A DNA stretch of 40,217 nt from Bacteroidales bacterium (GCA_021738505.1 JAIPBW010000025.1:1-40217), one strand, 5' to 3'; positions 22,314 through 31,514 are shown, counted from the first letter of the stretch. Notes: a model not told the origin generated them from the sequence alone. Numbers and translations: made by a program.

Positions 22314-23522
22314 ATGAGCTTTATTTTAACCTTCTTAAATATCATTGAACTGTTACTTTTCATATATCTGGCTTTTGCTGCAGTCTACGTTTTTACTTTT
22401 GCCCTGGCCGCCAAATTCAGAACTCAAAAGGCTTTTCCGGAATCGAAAGTAAAGAAACGATTTGCAGTCTTAATACCGGGATATAAAGAAGATTCCGTCA
22501 TTATTGATGTAGCACAAAAGGCATTGGAGCAGAATTATCCTGACGACAAATATGAAGTCATTATTATCGCTGATTCATTTCAGAAGAAAACGCTGGAAGC
22601 TTTGGGTAACCTTCCTCTTAACTTATTGGAAGTGTCTTTTCAAAAAAGCACAAAAGCCAAAGCGCTCAACAAAGCAATGGCCAAAATCGGCGATAATTAT
22701 GATATCGCTTTGATACTTGATGCCGATAATATCATGGAAAAAGACTTTCTTAAAAAGATCAACAATGCATTTTCTCATGATTTTGTAGCGATCCAGGGGC
22801 ACCGCACAGCCAAAAATACAAATACCTCTCTGGCGATCCTGGATGCCATCTCCGAAGAAGTCAACAACAGCATTTTCCGGAAAGGACACAGAACCTTAGG
22901 ACTTTCATCGGCTCTTATTGGTTCAGGTATGGCTTTTGACTATACCTATTTCAAAAATGTTATGGCCAATGTTGACGCTGTTGGCGGATTTGATAAAGAA
23001 CTTGAACTTAAAATTCTTCAGAACAAACAAAAAATAGAATACCTGGACGACGCACTTGTAGAGGATGAAAAAATCCAGGAATCATCAGCCTTTGCAAAAC
23101 AAAGAAAACGCTGGCTTTCGGCACAATTCGTGTATTTTGGACGCTTCTACAAGCAGGCAATACAACAGCTGATCCGGAAAAGAAATATAGATTTTGCTGA
23201 CAAGGTTTACCAGATGGTACAACCACCGCGAGTTGTACTGTTAGGTCTGGTCTTTTTAATTGCATTGATACGTGTTATTTTTGAACTTAACCAATGGATT
23301 TCGTCAGAAAGTTTTTTCCTTTCTTATGCGTATTGGCTGGTTACCTTTGGTATCATCATCTTAGCATTTTTGCTGGCTGTTCCCGCTAAGTTTTATAATG
23401 CAAAAACATTTAAAGCCTTAGGCGTTTTACCCTCCAGCTTTGCAACGATGCTCTTGTCTATGTTCAAATTAAAAGGTGCCAACAAAACTTTTATTCATAC
23501 CAAACACGGAGATAAAAAATAA
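22314..23522 (+). CDS. Membrane-embedded family 2 glycosyltransferase
   Basis: This 402-aa GT2 enzyme has an N-terminal membrane helix (about 5-32), a cytosolic catalytic domain and two or three C-terminal membrane helices. All catalytic motifs of processive-type GT2 proteins are visible: Asp87 (IIADS), Asp136-Ala-Asp138 (ILDADN), Glu250-Asp251 (VEDEK) and QRKRW (263-267). Similar architecture occurs in cellulose, hyaluronan and poly-N-acetylglucosamine synthases, and also in single-sugar transferases. Within a Wzx/Wzy locus it may simply add one residue. A 249-bp gap follows it, containing a possible new -7 box at 23528-23535. Confidence 0.88.
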   Translation: MSFILTFLNIIELLLFIYLAFAAVYVFTFALAAKFRTQKAFPESKVKKRFAVLIPGYKEDSVIIDVAQKALEQNYPDDKYEVIIIADSFQKKTLEALGNLPLNLLEVSFQKSTKAKALNKAMAKIGDNYDIALILDADNIMEKDFLKKINNAFSHDFVAIQGHRTAKNTNTSLAILDAISEEVNNSIFRKGHRTLGLSSALIGSGMAFDYTYFKNVMANVDAVGGFDKELELKILQNKQKIEYLDDALVEDEKIQESSAFAKQRKRWLSAQFVYFGRFYKQAIQQLIRKRNIDFADKVYQMVQPPRVVLLGLVFLIALIRVIFELNQWISSESFFLSYAYWLVTFGIIILAFLLAVPAKFYNAKTFKALGVLPSSFATMLLSMFKLKGANKTFIHTKHGDKK

Positions 23523-23527
23523 CCGTT

Positions 23528-23535
23528 TATTTTTG
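23528..23535 (+). promoter_or_regulatory. Possible internal -7 box in the EPS locus
   Basis: TATTTTTG matches TAnnTTTG exactly just after the preceding stop codon, but no TTG lies at the right spacing upstream. It could start a secondary transcript for the downstream glycosyltransferase genes. Confidence 0.35.
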
Positions 23536-23677
23536 TACAAAGAAATAAATATGAAGTAAACCCCGAAATTTCCGTAAAAGTCACCCTGCCGGAAAATCGG
23601 GAAACAAACAACAATATTAAATGATAGTCTCTTGATGACTAAAAATGAATGTTTCATCAAAAAAATACTTAAGTAAT

Positions 23678-23693
23678 AAGCCAGATCTGGCTT
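23678..23693. repeat. 16-bp perfect palindrome in an EPS-locus gap
   Basis: AAGCCAGATCTGGCTT is fully self-complementary and lies in the largest gap of the locus, 79 bp before the GT4 gene. It lacks an adjacent T-run, so it is not a standard terminator. A protein binding site or processing hairpin is possible. Confidence 0.4.
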
Positions 23694-23771
23694 GTTGTAT
23701 AAAAAATTTAACTGATAAAGCTAAAAAAAAATCAACAACAAAATTACCAGTATTTTGAAAAATTGAGAATT

Positions 23772-24905
23772 ATGAAAATCGGTATAGAAGGACAACGTCT
23801 ATTCAGGGAGAAGAAGCATGGGATGGATATGGTTGCTTTAGAACTAATCCGTAACCTTCAACGACTGGATACAGAAAATGAATATGTAATTTTTATAAAA
23901 CCCGACATGGATAATGCCTGCCTTCAGGAATCGGAGAATTTCAAGATCGTAGAATTAAAAGGCAGTTTTTACCCATACTGGGAGCAGGTTAAACTTCCCA
24001 AAGCGGTAAAAGCCGAAGGATGTGACATACTTCACTGCACGTCTAATACGGCTCCTGTTAACATAAACATTCCCATGGCAGTTACAATTCACGACATTAT
24101 ATATTTAGAAGGATTGAAGCTAAGCAAAGCCGGAGGAAGCTTATATCAGCGCCTGGGGAACATGTATCGAAAATGGAATGTCCCGCGTGTGGCAAAAAAT
24201 GCCCGTAAAATTATTACTGTGTCAAACTCTGAGAAAAAACGCATTGACCAACACTTTGGCTATGAAAAAGATAAAGTTGACGTAGTATACAATGGTGTTA
24301 GCGAACATTTTAAAAAAATTGACAGCCAAAAAGAACTCAGTGAAATCCGGAAAAAATATGATCTCCCTGAGAAATTTATCTTTTTCCTGGGTAATACTGA
24401 CCCTAAAAAAAACACACGAAATGTGTTACGTGCTTTTGACCATTATCTCAGCAAAAACCAGGCTATCCCGCTTGTCATGTTAGACTTCGGTGAAGAAAAC
24501 TTAAAGGATATTCTTAAGGAAATAGGGAAACCCCATTTGAGAAAACATATTCATCTGACCGGTTATATTATCAATTCCGACCTGCCGGCGATATACAATC
24601 TCAGTGAAGTATTTCTTTACCCATCTCTGCGGGAAAGCTTTGGAATACCAATGCTGGAAGCTATGGCCTGCGGAACACCTGTCATCACATCAAACACCTC
24701 TTCAATGCCTGAAATTGCTGATGATGCAGCGTATATTGTAGACCCGTCAAAACCGGAGTCCATTAGCCTCGGAATTTACCGCCTGCTCAATAATCACAGC
24801 CTGAGAAATAAAAATATACAAAAAGGATTTAAAAGAGCCAGTGAATTTTCCTGGCGTGACACAGCAGAGAAAACGCTGAAGATATATAAGTCACTAAAAC
24901 GTTAA
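23772..24905 (+). CDS. Family 4 glycosyltransferase
   Basis: The GT-B fold of family 4 is clear. The N-terminal half has IGIEGQRLFREKKHGMDMV and a CDILHCTSNTAP strand. The C-terminal half has FFLGNTDPKKNTRNVLRAF (204-222) and the nucleotide-sugar site FLYPSLRESFGIPMLEAMACGTPV with the EX7E pair Glu288 and Glu296. I chose ATG at 23772 (377 aa) over the in-frame TTG at 23763, because the conserved N-terminus starts MKIGIEG. It transfers one sugar, probably with retention of configuration as is usual for GT4; the donor is unknown. The next gene starts 8 bp after its stop codon. Confidence 0.9.
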   Translation: MKIGIEGQRLFREKKHGMDMVALELIRNLQRLDTENEYVIFIKPDMDNACLQESENFKIVELKGSFYPYWEQVKLPKAVKAEGCDILHCTSNTAPVNINIPMAVTIHDIIYLEGLKLSKAGGSLYQRLGNMYRKWNVPRVAKNARKIITVSNSEKKRIDQHFGYEKDKVDVVYNGVSEHFKKIDSQKELSEIRKKYDLPEKFIFFLGNTDPKKNTRNVLRAFDHYLSKNQAIPLVMLDFGEENLKDILKEIGKPHLRKHIHLTGYIINSDLPAIYNLSEVFLYPSLRESFGIPMLEAMACGTPVITSNTSSMPEIADDAAYIVDPSKPESISLGIYRLLNNHSLRNKNIQKGFKRASEFSWRDTAEKTLKIYKSLKR

Positions 24906-24913
24906 TTCTCCCT

Positions 24914-26074
24914 ATGCTACAAAACAATGATATTGTCATAACCGGGCTTCAGTCATGGGATATTAAAATCGGAAGCACTTGCAAAAACATCGCTCTTTCC
25001 CTGGCGAAAAATAACCGGGTTTTGTATGTCAATCCGCCAATAACCCGGCTCGACAAACTTAAAGGACACTCCTATAAAGACCAGCCCGAAAAGCTCAAGA
25101 AAATATCCGATAATCTGTATGTATTTTATCCGGGCAAAATACTCGAATCCATCGGGAGATTGCCTGTGAATTTTTTGTTTGACATCATTAACCGTCACAA
25201 TAACAAGCTATTTGCCGGCGAAATTCAAGAAGCAATAGACAAACTTGGAATAAGCAACTTTATTCATTTGTGCGACGGAGACCTTTACCATAGTCTGTAT
25301 TTAAAAGACTATTTAAGTCCACGATTGTATGCCTACCTTTTTCGCGATAATATCCTGGCTGTAAAATACTGGCAAGTGCAGGGACCACGGATACAGCCCA
25401 AACACATGGCAAAGGCCGATGTGGTTTTAACGAATTCCTACTATCATACCAGAATTGCATCAAAGCATAATCCGAACAGTTATTTTGTGGGCCAGGGTTG
25501 TGACTTGTCCATGTTTAACCCTGAAAAGATAGACTCGATTCCTGCAGACCTTAAGAACATTCCACAGCCTGTAATTGGTTATGTGGGAGTGCTAACTTCC
25601 TTACGTCTTGATATTGAAACCATTCGCTATATGGCGGAATCCAGACCGCAATGGAATATTGTTTTGGTAGGACCTGAAGATAAAGACTTTGCCAACAGCA
25701 CGCTGCATCAAATCAGTAACGTTCATTTCCTCGGCGCCAGGAAACCGGAAGAGCTGGCTTCTTATATTAAAGGATTTGATGTATGCATGAATCCTCAGGT
25801 CGTCAACGAGATGACAATTGGTAATTACCCATTAAAAATTGATGAATACCTGGCGATGGGAAAACCTGTTTTGGCAACACATACCGAGGCTATGGATTAT
25901 TTTGCCGATTACACGTATTTAGCCACAGGAAAAGAAGAATATGTATCCATGGCTGAAAAAGCCCTTCAGGAAGATTCCGAAGAGCTAGCACGCAAGCGAA
26001 AAGAATTTGCTCAAAGCCATAGTTGGGATAACATGGTAAGTACAATTTCCAATGTTATAGAAAAACATATTTAA
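24914..26074 (+). CDS. GT4-like glycosyltransferase (TuaH-type)
   Basis: The protein resembles the TuaH-like group of GT-B glycosyltransferases: the N-terminus DIVITGLQSWDIKIGSTCKNIALSLAKNNRVLYVNPP is characteristic, followed by ADVVLTNS, IGYVGVLTSLRLDIETI, WNIVLVGPED and a C-terminal YPLKIDEYLAMGKPVLATHTEAM donor-binding region. It should add a sugar to the growing repeat unit in the cytoplasm. The usual EX7E motif is less obvious than in the preceding gene. It starts 8 bp after the previous stop codon and is followed by the sulfotransferase gene after 2 bp, so these genes are certainly in one operon. Confidence 0.85.
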   Translation: MLQNNDIVITGLQSWDIKIGSTCKNIALSLAKNNRVLYVNPPITRLDKLKGHSYKDQPEKLKKISDNLYVFYPGKILESIGRLPVNFLFDIINRHNNKLFAGEIQEAIDKLGISNFIHLCDGDLYHSLYLKDYLSPRLYAYLFRDNILAVKYWQVQGPRIQPKHMAKADVVLTNSYYHTRIASKHNPNSYFVGQGCDLSMFNPEKIDSIPADLKNIPQPVIGYVGVLTSLRLDIETIRYMAESRPQWNIVLVGPEDKDFANSTLHQISNVHFLGARKPEELASYIKGFDVCMNPQVVNEMTIGNYPLKIDEYLAMGKPVLATHTEAMDYFADYTYLATGKEEYVSMAEKALQEDSEELARKRKEFAQSHSWDNMVSTISNVIEKHI

Positions 26075-26076
26075 CT

Positions 26077-27012
26077 ATGAATACGTCAACGTTTCACCAT
26101 CCGGACTTTTTAATTATTGGAGCAGGAAAATCGGGAACCACTGCCTTATATAAATATCTGCAGCAACATCCGCAGGTATTTATGCCGACCACCAAAGAAC
26201 CGGATTTTTTTGCTTTGGAAGGCGAAACACCAACGGACCCTAAAAATGATCCGGAAAAATTGCATTATTACCCACAGGCAGTCTATGATGCAGAAGAATA
26301 TCAGAACCTTTTTCAGGAAGCCAAAGAAGACCAATTAACAGGAGAAGCATCCACGCTTTATCTTTACAAAGAAGGGACACACGAAAAGATAAAACAGTAT
26401 CGCCCTGACATAAAAATGATTGCCATCTTTCGCAATCCTGCCGAAAGACTTTATTCACGTTACCTTCATCTGGCACGTATTGAAGAACAACCGGAAGGTC
26501 CGCTCGAAAACATATTCGATAAAAGCACTATATGGTGGCGTAGAAATGATCTGATTTACGAAGGCTTTTATTACCAGCACTTAAGTAAGTATTTCCATCT
26601 TTTTAAGCCAGAACAAATCAAAATTTTTCTCTATGAAGATTTGAAACAAGATGATCTATCCGTTATCAAAGAGGTATACGAATTTTTAGGCGTGGACGAT
26701 CAGTTTCAACCCGATACAAGTATTCGTTTTAATGAATCGGGTTTCATCAAAAACAAATGGAAAGAATATCTCTTTGGTAATCAAAGCATCATCCGCCGGA
26801 TGACGGAAAAAATTGCTCCCGGATTTGTGCAAAATCTCCGCAAAAATCCGCAATGGCAAAAAAAGGTAAAACAATTGCGCCGTCAAAATCTGGATAGACC
26901 GGAGATGAGCAAAGAACTCAAGCAGCGCATCATAGATGACATCTATAAAAAAGATATATTGAAATTTCAGGAATTAATTAATCGAGACCTTTCACATTGG
27001 CTAAAACCTTAA
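26077..27012 (+). CDS. PAPS-dependent sulfotransferase
   Basis: The enzyme should transfer a sulfuryl group from PAPS to a hydroxyl or amine, here probably on a sugar of the repeat unit. The 5'-phosphosulfate loop is FLIIGAGKSGTTALYKYL (11-28) and the 3'-phosphate site is IFRNPAERLYSRYLH with Arg119 and Ser127, both canonical. The length (311 aa) and the KEPDFF motif (40-45) match bacterial relatives of heparan-sulfate sulfotransferases. No signal peptide or membrane segment is seen, so it acts in the cytoplasm before export. PAPS synthesis genes are not in the window. It predicts that the polymer is sulfated, which would make it anionic. Confidence 0.9.
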   Translation: MNTSTFHHPDFLIIGAGKSGTTALYKYLQQHPQVFMPTTKEPDFFALEGETPTDPKNDPEKLHYYPQAVYDAEEYQNLFQEAKEDQLTGEASTLYLYKEGTHEKIKQYRPDIKMIAIFRNPAERLYSRYLHLARIEEQPEGPLENIFDKSTIWWRRNDLIYEGFYYQHLSKYFHLFKPEQIKIFLYEDLKQDDLSVIKEVYEFLGVDDQFQPDTSIRFNESGFIKNKWKEYLFGNQSIIRRMTEKIAPGFVQNLRKNPQWQKKVKQLRRQNLDRPEMSKELKQRIIDDIYKKDILKFQELINRDLSHWLKP

Positions 27013-27016
27013 CACA

Positions 27017-27817
27017 TTGAAATTAAAAAAACTCCCCGTATATTACCGGTATTTCAAAGAATACCTTCGCTATAAAGATATCACCAGCATTCGCGATGCT
27101 GCCCGCTATGAGTTAACCCGCCGGGGTAGCAAAAGAAACCGGTTAATCGATTGTCGTATAGGTAAAATGCATACCCGTAAAGGAACAAATGATTTTCAAT
27201 TTGCAAATTACTACTACGAGTGGAATGTAAAAAGCTTTATTCTGCAACATCATGAGCCTTATTTTTATTTCTTCGATATCGGTGCCGGGATCGCAGAGTA
27301 TAGCATGATCATGGGCAAGAAAGGGAAAAAAACATTTGTTTTTGAACCCATCAAAAGCAGCTATCAAACTATAAGCATGAATCTGACCACTAATAAATTA
27401 AATAACATTAATGCTTATAACTTTGGCTTAGGGAATGAAAATATTCAAACCACAATGATTGTCAATCCGGTAAATACAGGAGCATCACGTTTCATAAAGC
27501 CTGGCGAATCCATCCCTGCGAATTACAAGCTTGAGAAAGCAGAAATTCGAAAACTTGATGACATTATGCCAGACATGCATATAGATTATCAGCAACCGGT
27601 GCTTGTCAAAATTGATGTGGAAGGCATGGAAGCCGAAGTTTTAAAGGGAGCCCAGGATTTTTTAACTAACTGCCAACATGTTATGTTAATCGTAGAGGAT
27701 ACACATTGTGGATTTGAAAATATAGAACAAGTACTTAAAAAGATCGGAGGGTTTGAATTCGGGCGGGTTGATAATTTAAACCTTTATGCCATAAAAAGAG
27801 AACAGCCAAACAACTAA
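27017..27817 (+). CDS. FkbM-family SAM-dependent methyltransferase
   Basis: It should O-methylate a sugar hydroxyl. The SAM-binding motif FFDIGAGIAEYSMIMG (85-100), the acidic residue ending strand 2 (TFVFEP, Glu110) and the family signature VLVKIDVEGMEAEVLKGA near residues 193-210 are visible. The start is TTG at 27017, four bases after the sulfotransferase stop; the next Met is at residue 51, too late for a complete domain. The N-terminal 60 residues are basic and aromatic and precede the core. The position between sulfotransferase and glycosyltransferase genes suggests it decorates the same polymer. Target sugar unknown. Confidence 0.85.
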   Translation: MKLKKLPVYYRYFKEYLRYKDITSIRDAARYELTRRGSKRNRLIDCRIGKMHTRKGTNDFQFANYYYEWNVKSFILQHHEPYFYFFDIGAGIAEYSMIMGKKGKKTFVFEPIKSSYQTISMNLTTNKLNNINAYNFGLGNENIQTTMIVNPVNTGASRFIKPGESIPANYKLEKAEIRKLDDIMPDMHIDYQQPVLVKIDVEGMEAEVLKGAQDFLTNCQHVMLIVEDTHCGFENIEQVLKKIGGFEFGRVDNLNLYAIKREQPNN

Positions 27818-27827
27818 AACATTCGCT

Positions 27828-29018
27828 ATGAATACACTAAAAATACTGTTTTGGATCTTCATTTTTATTGTTTTCTATGCTTATATCGGTTATGGAATAT
27901 TACTTTATTTTCTGGTTCTGTTAAAACGAAAATCAAAACAAAAAACCGCTAAACATCAACAAGCCGGTTATGAACCCGAAGTTACTCTTTTAATCACAGC
28001 ATTTAACGAACGTGATTTTGTTGATCAGAAAATGAAGAACACCTATTCCTTACAATACCCTAAAGAAAAATTAAAGATCGTATGGTGCACGGATGGTTCC
28101 GATGACGGGACACCGGAATTAGTAAAAGAATATCAGGATGTGCAAGTCTTACATAAGAATGAGCGCAAAGGGAAAGTCCATGCCATGAACAGAGCGGCAA
28201 AACAAGTAGACAGTCCAATTATCATCTTTTCTGACGCCAACACTGACCTGGGAAACGATTCAATCCGGCGCATTGTCAACTTATTTGCAAATCCTGAGGT
28301 CGGCTGTGTTTCCGGAGAAAAACGTATCTACAGCAAAACAGAAGATTCCGCTGCTGGTGCCGGCGAAGGACTTTACTGGAAATATGAGTCTACATTAAAA
28401 AAATGGGACTCCGAACTGTATTCGGTAGTGGGTGCTGCCGGCGAATTATTTGCTGTCCGTAACGAATTATTTGAGGATGTTGAACCCGACACCTTACTGG
28501 ATGATTTTGTCATCTCTATGCGTATTGCCATGAAAGGGTATCGCATTCAATATGACCCCGAAGCTTATGCTATTGAGCACGCCTCAGCCAATGTTGGAGA
28601 GGAATTAAAACGAAAAGTAAGAATTGCTGCAGGTGCCATACAGGCTATCGTCAGATTAAAACCACTTTTAAATATTTTCCGCTACGGCACCCTGTCTTTT
28701 CAGTATATTTCTCACCGGTTACTCCGTTGGACCGTTGCTCCCCTGTCCTTACTCTTTATTTTTCTGATCAATTTGGTTTTGGTCTTTGAAAACGGATTGC
28801 TGTTTAACAGTCTTTATACTTATCTGCTGGCAGGACAAATCGTCTTTTATGCTCTTGCACTTACCGGATGGCATCTGGAAAATAATCAGATTAAATTTAA
28901 ACTTTTATTCGTCCCCTATTATTTCTTCATTATGAATTATGCTATGTTTCTGGGATTTTTCCGGTTCCTGAAAAAACAACAAAAAGTAACATGGGAACGT
29001 GCAAAAAGAAGTACATGA
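27828..29018 (+). CDS. PgaC-like membrane family 2 glycosyltransferase
   Basis: The 396-aa enzyme has an N-terminal membrane helix (8-32), a GT2 catalytic domain and C-terminal membrane helices (about 285-315, 325-345, 360-380). Motifs are TLLITAFNE (53-61), CTDGSDDGT (87-95), FSDANTD (134-140), a VGAAGELFAVR acceptor segment (201-211) and LLDDFVISMRI (223-233). In place of QxxRW it has KRKVRIAAG, a variant seen in Bacteroidetes relatives of poly-N-acetylglucosamine synthase. It could add one residue or polymerise. Its stop codon overlaps the ATG of the beta-helix gene (ATGA at 29015), coupling the two translationally. Confidence 0.87.
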   Translation: MNTLKILFWIFIFIVFYAYIGYGILLYFLVLLKRKSKQKTAKHQQAGYEPEVTLLITAFNERDFVDQKMKNTYSLQYPKEKLKIVWCTDGSDDGTPELVKEYQDVQVLHKNERKGKVHAMNRAAKQVDSPIIIFSDANTDLGNDSIRRIVNLFANPEVGCVSGEKRIYSKTEDSAAGAGEGLYWKYESTLKKWDSELYSVVGAAGELFAVRNELFEDVEPDTLLDDFVISMRIAMKGYRIQYDPEAYAIEHASANVGEELKRKVRIAAGAIQAIVRLKPLLNIFRYGTLSFQYISHRLLRWTVAPLSLLFIFLINLVLVFENGLLFNSLYTYLLAGQIVFYALALTGWHLENNQIKFKLLFVPYYFFIMNYAMFLGFFRFLKKQQKVTWERAKRST

Positions 29019-30673
29019 TGCTTACCTTTGCAAAAAAAATATTGACAACAAGAATACTATCCCTTTTAATTTTCATTTCTGCGGCTATTACAGCTTTAGG
29101 ACAGAATGTTTATTTTGACAATTCAACAAAAATTATCAATCAAACCAATACGAATGTTTCTCCCGGAGACACTATCTTTCTGGAATCCGGCTCTTATGAC
29201 TTCCTGTTATTTCAGGATATTCAGGGAGACTCTCTAAACCCAATTACAATAACGAATTACAACGGAGAGGTAGAGATTAATAATGATCATTATTTCGGCA
29301 TCAGTTTCCAAAATTGTCAGTACATTCATCTTACCGGAACACATAAATATGGAATACGCATAAAAGAGGTAACCAATGGTGCGGGTATTGGAATATCTCA
29401 GTTAAGTAACTATTTTGAAATAGACAATATAGAAGTTGCCAATACCAAAATCGCCGGTATTATGTGCAAAACGGATCCCGGTTGTGATTACAAAGCCACC
29501 CGCGATAGTTTCTTAATGGAAGACATCCATATCCATGACAATTACATTCACCATACCGGCACTGAAGGCATGTATATTGGAAACTCTAATTACTTTGGCA
29601 CCTCGGTTAACTGTAACGGACAAGACACATTGCTAATGCCCCATTTATTAAAAAATGTCAGTATCCACGACAACCTGATAAAACATACCGGCTGGGATGG
29701 CTTGCAGGTAAGCTCGGCTATAGAAAATTGTGCTGTTTATGGTAACAGAATATATTATGACAGCCAGGAAGAGCAAGATTTTCAGATGAGTGGTCTTATT
29801 GTCGGCACAGGCTCCGATTGTGATTGTTACAATAACCGTATAGCTTATGGTAAAGGAATCGGGATCGAATTTTATGGCACAGGCGGGCAGCGCATTTTTA
29901 ATAACATTATTATCGAAGCCGGGAAAAGTTATTTTCCGAATGACCCCACAAAAGAAAAATATGGAATTTATTTAAGTAAAAAAGAAATTCTGGACCCCGA
30001 CAGTGCTTTTTATCTCTATCATAACACGATAATCCGGCCCAAATCCGACGGCATACGTTTTAATATGAGTCATCATGAAAGTGCAGGGAATAAAATACAA
30101 AACAACATTATTATAGATCCCGGTGCATACAGTTATTATGAAGACCTGAATACCTTCCGTACCGGCAATGATGCTTATGTCTTCTTAAAAGACACCACTA
30201 TAGACGTAACAATATCCCATAATATCTTTAGACAAAACTTAGCTTATCCCCGCTTTCTGGACACAAGCAGAAACAACTTCACTCTTCGACCCAGTAGTCC
30301 GGCGATAGACTCTGGTGTTGATTTATTGAATGACAGCATACTTTTTGATTTTTATTACAATCCACGCCCTTACGGCAATGGATACGACATTGGTGCCTTT
30401 GAGTATGATCCCCATTTTCTGGGAAAAGAAAATAAAACCGAAAACAAAACAATCCTCTTCCCCAACCCCGCACAGAAATATTTTAAAGTCAAAGGAATTG
30501 ACAGACAGTTCCACTTATCTCTTCTGTCTTTCAATGGAACGTGCCTGTATTCAACTGAAAATTACCAGTCCGGAGACAGTGTCTCTACGAAAGCGTTTGC
30601 ACCGGGAATGTATTTTGTAAAACTAACATTCAACGACGGACAAATAAAACTGTTGAAACTCATCATACATTAA
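29015..30673 (+). CDS. T9SS-exported parallel beta-helix protein
   Basis: The preferred start at 29015 overlaps the preceding stop codon and gives a signal peptide (MMLTFAKKILTTRILSLLIF, cleavage near GQN) and a 552-aa protein. An open extension to 28991 is unlikely. The centre contains repeated turns such as IHIHDNYIHHTGTEGMYIG, VSIHDNLIKHTGWDGLQV and NNIIIEAG, typical of right-handed beta-helix proteins of the pectate-lyase/NosD kind. The final 77 residues form a type A T9SS sorting domain (ILFPNPAQKYFKVKG, then PGMYFVKL). It should therefore be secreted across the outer membrane and possibly anchored to the surface. As the last gene of the polysaccharide locus it may bind, cleave or epimerise the polymer. 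No catalytic residues are identifiable with confidence. Confidence 0.88.
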   Translation: MMLTFAKKILTTRILSLLIFISAAITALGQNVYFDNSTKIINQTNTNVSPGDTIFLESGSYDFLLFQDIQGDSLNPITITNYNGEVEINNDHYFGISFQNCQYIHLTGTHKYGIRIKEVTNGAGIGISQLSNYFEIDNIEVANTKIAGIMCKTDPGCDYKATRDSFLMEDIHIHDNYIHHTGTEGMYIGNSNYFGTSVNCNGQDTLLMPHLLKNVSIHDNLIKHTGWDGLQVSSAIENCAVYGNRIYYDSQEEQDFQMSGLIVGTGSDCDCYNNRIAYGKGIGIEFYGTGGQRIFNNIIIEAGKSYFPNDPTKEKYGIYLSKKEILDPDSAFYLYHNTIIRPKSDGIRFNMSHHESAGNKIQNNIIIDPGAYSYYEDLNTFRTGNDAYVFLKDTTIDVTISHNIFRQNLAYPRFLDTSRNNFTLRPSSPAIDSGVDLLNDSILFDFYYNPRPYGNGYDIGAFEYDPHFLGKENKTENKTILFPNPAQKYFKVKGIDRQFHLSLLSFNGTCLYSTENYQSGDSVSTKAFAPGMYFVKLTFNDGQIKLLKLIIH

Positions 30674-30818
30674 ACTGGTTCTGTGAGCTGATTATTTATA
30701 AAAATAAATCAGTTGCCTGTCCATCGAAACAGAACACGGCTACCCAAACGAACACCATCCGAACAAGAATACGTTTTGTAAATAAAGTATCGACAGTAAT
30801 TTTATCTGTTAGTTTTCG

Positions 30819-30826
30819 TAATTTTG
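30819..30826 (+). promoter_or_regulatory. -7 box upstream of the YggS gene
   Basis: TAATTTTG matches TAnnTTTG exactly 13 nt before the start codon. No TTG occurs at the expected -33 distance, so the promoter is only partly supported. Confidence 0.45.
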
Positions 30827-30839
30827 CAAAAAAATAATT

Positions 30840-31514
30840 ATGAGTGATATAAAGCAAAATATAGAAACATTTAAAAATAAATTACCGGAGAACGTTACGT
30901 TAGTCGCCGTATCCAAGACAAAGCCACTTGAAGATATCCGGGAAGCGTATGACAGCGGGCACCGGGTCTTTGGAGAAAACAAAGCTCAGGAATTAAAAGA
31001 CAAACAGCCGGAACTGCCGGATGATATCCAATGGCATTTTATTGGTCACATGCAAACCAACAAGGTTAAATATATTGCACCTTTTGTCAGCCTGATACAT
31101 TCTGTTGACCGGTTTAAAGTATTGAAAGAAATCAATAAACAAGCCCAAAAAAATGATAGGGTTATCCCTTGCCTGCTGCAATTTCATATTGCTGAAGAAG
31201 ATACGAAATTTGGGTTTGACTGGGCAGAGGTAAAGGAAATGCTGGATTCAGAAGCCTATCAAAACCTCACGAACATCAGGATCGACGGAGTGATGGCTAT
31301 GGCGACATTTACGCAAGACACAGAACAAATCCGCCGCGAATTCCGCCAACTAAAGTCCTTTTTTGACAGGCTACAATCGGATTACTTTAGTGAAAGTGCG
31401 CACTTTAAAGAGATTTCTATGGGCATGACCAACGATTATCAAATCGCCATTGAAGAGGGAAGCACAATGCTGCGTATAGGCTCGGCCCTTTTCGGTGCCC
31501 GCAATTATACCTGA
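30840..31514 (+). CDS. YggS-family pyridoxal phosphate homeostasis protein
   Basis: Members bind pyridoxal 5'-phosphate without known catalytic activity and keep vitamin B6 and amino-acid pools balanced. The PLP lysine is Lys26 in LVAVSKTKP. FGENKAQEL, WHFIGHMQTNKVKYI and the terminal phosphate-binding segment SMGMTNDYQIAIEEGSTMLRIGSALFG are all diagnostic. The 224-aa length is normal. The start ATG lies 13 nt after a good -7 box, so the leader is very short. It opens a housekeeping group on the plus strand and is separated from the polysaccharide locus by 166 bp without a convincing terminator. Confidence 0.95.
   Translation: MSDIKQNIETFKNKLPENVTLVAVSKTKPLEDIREAYDSGHRVFGENKAQELKDKQPELPDDIQWHFIGHMQTNKVKYIAPFVSLIHSVDRFKVLKEINKQAQKNDRVIPCLLQFHIAEEDTKFGFDWAEVKEMLDSEAYQNLTNIRIDGVMAMATFTQDTEQIRREFRQLKSFFDRLQSDYFSESAHFKEISMGMTNDYQIAIEEGSTMLRIGSALFGARNYT

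Noticed and set aside
30693-30718. AT-rich hairpin after the beta-helix gene as a terminator
   Set aside because: The stem is imperfect, nearly all A-T pairs, and has no T-run, so I did not call it.
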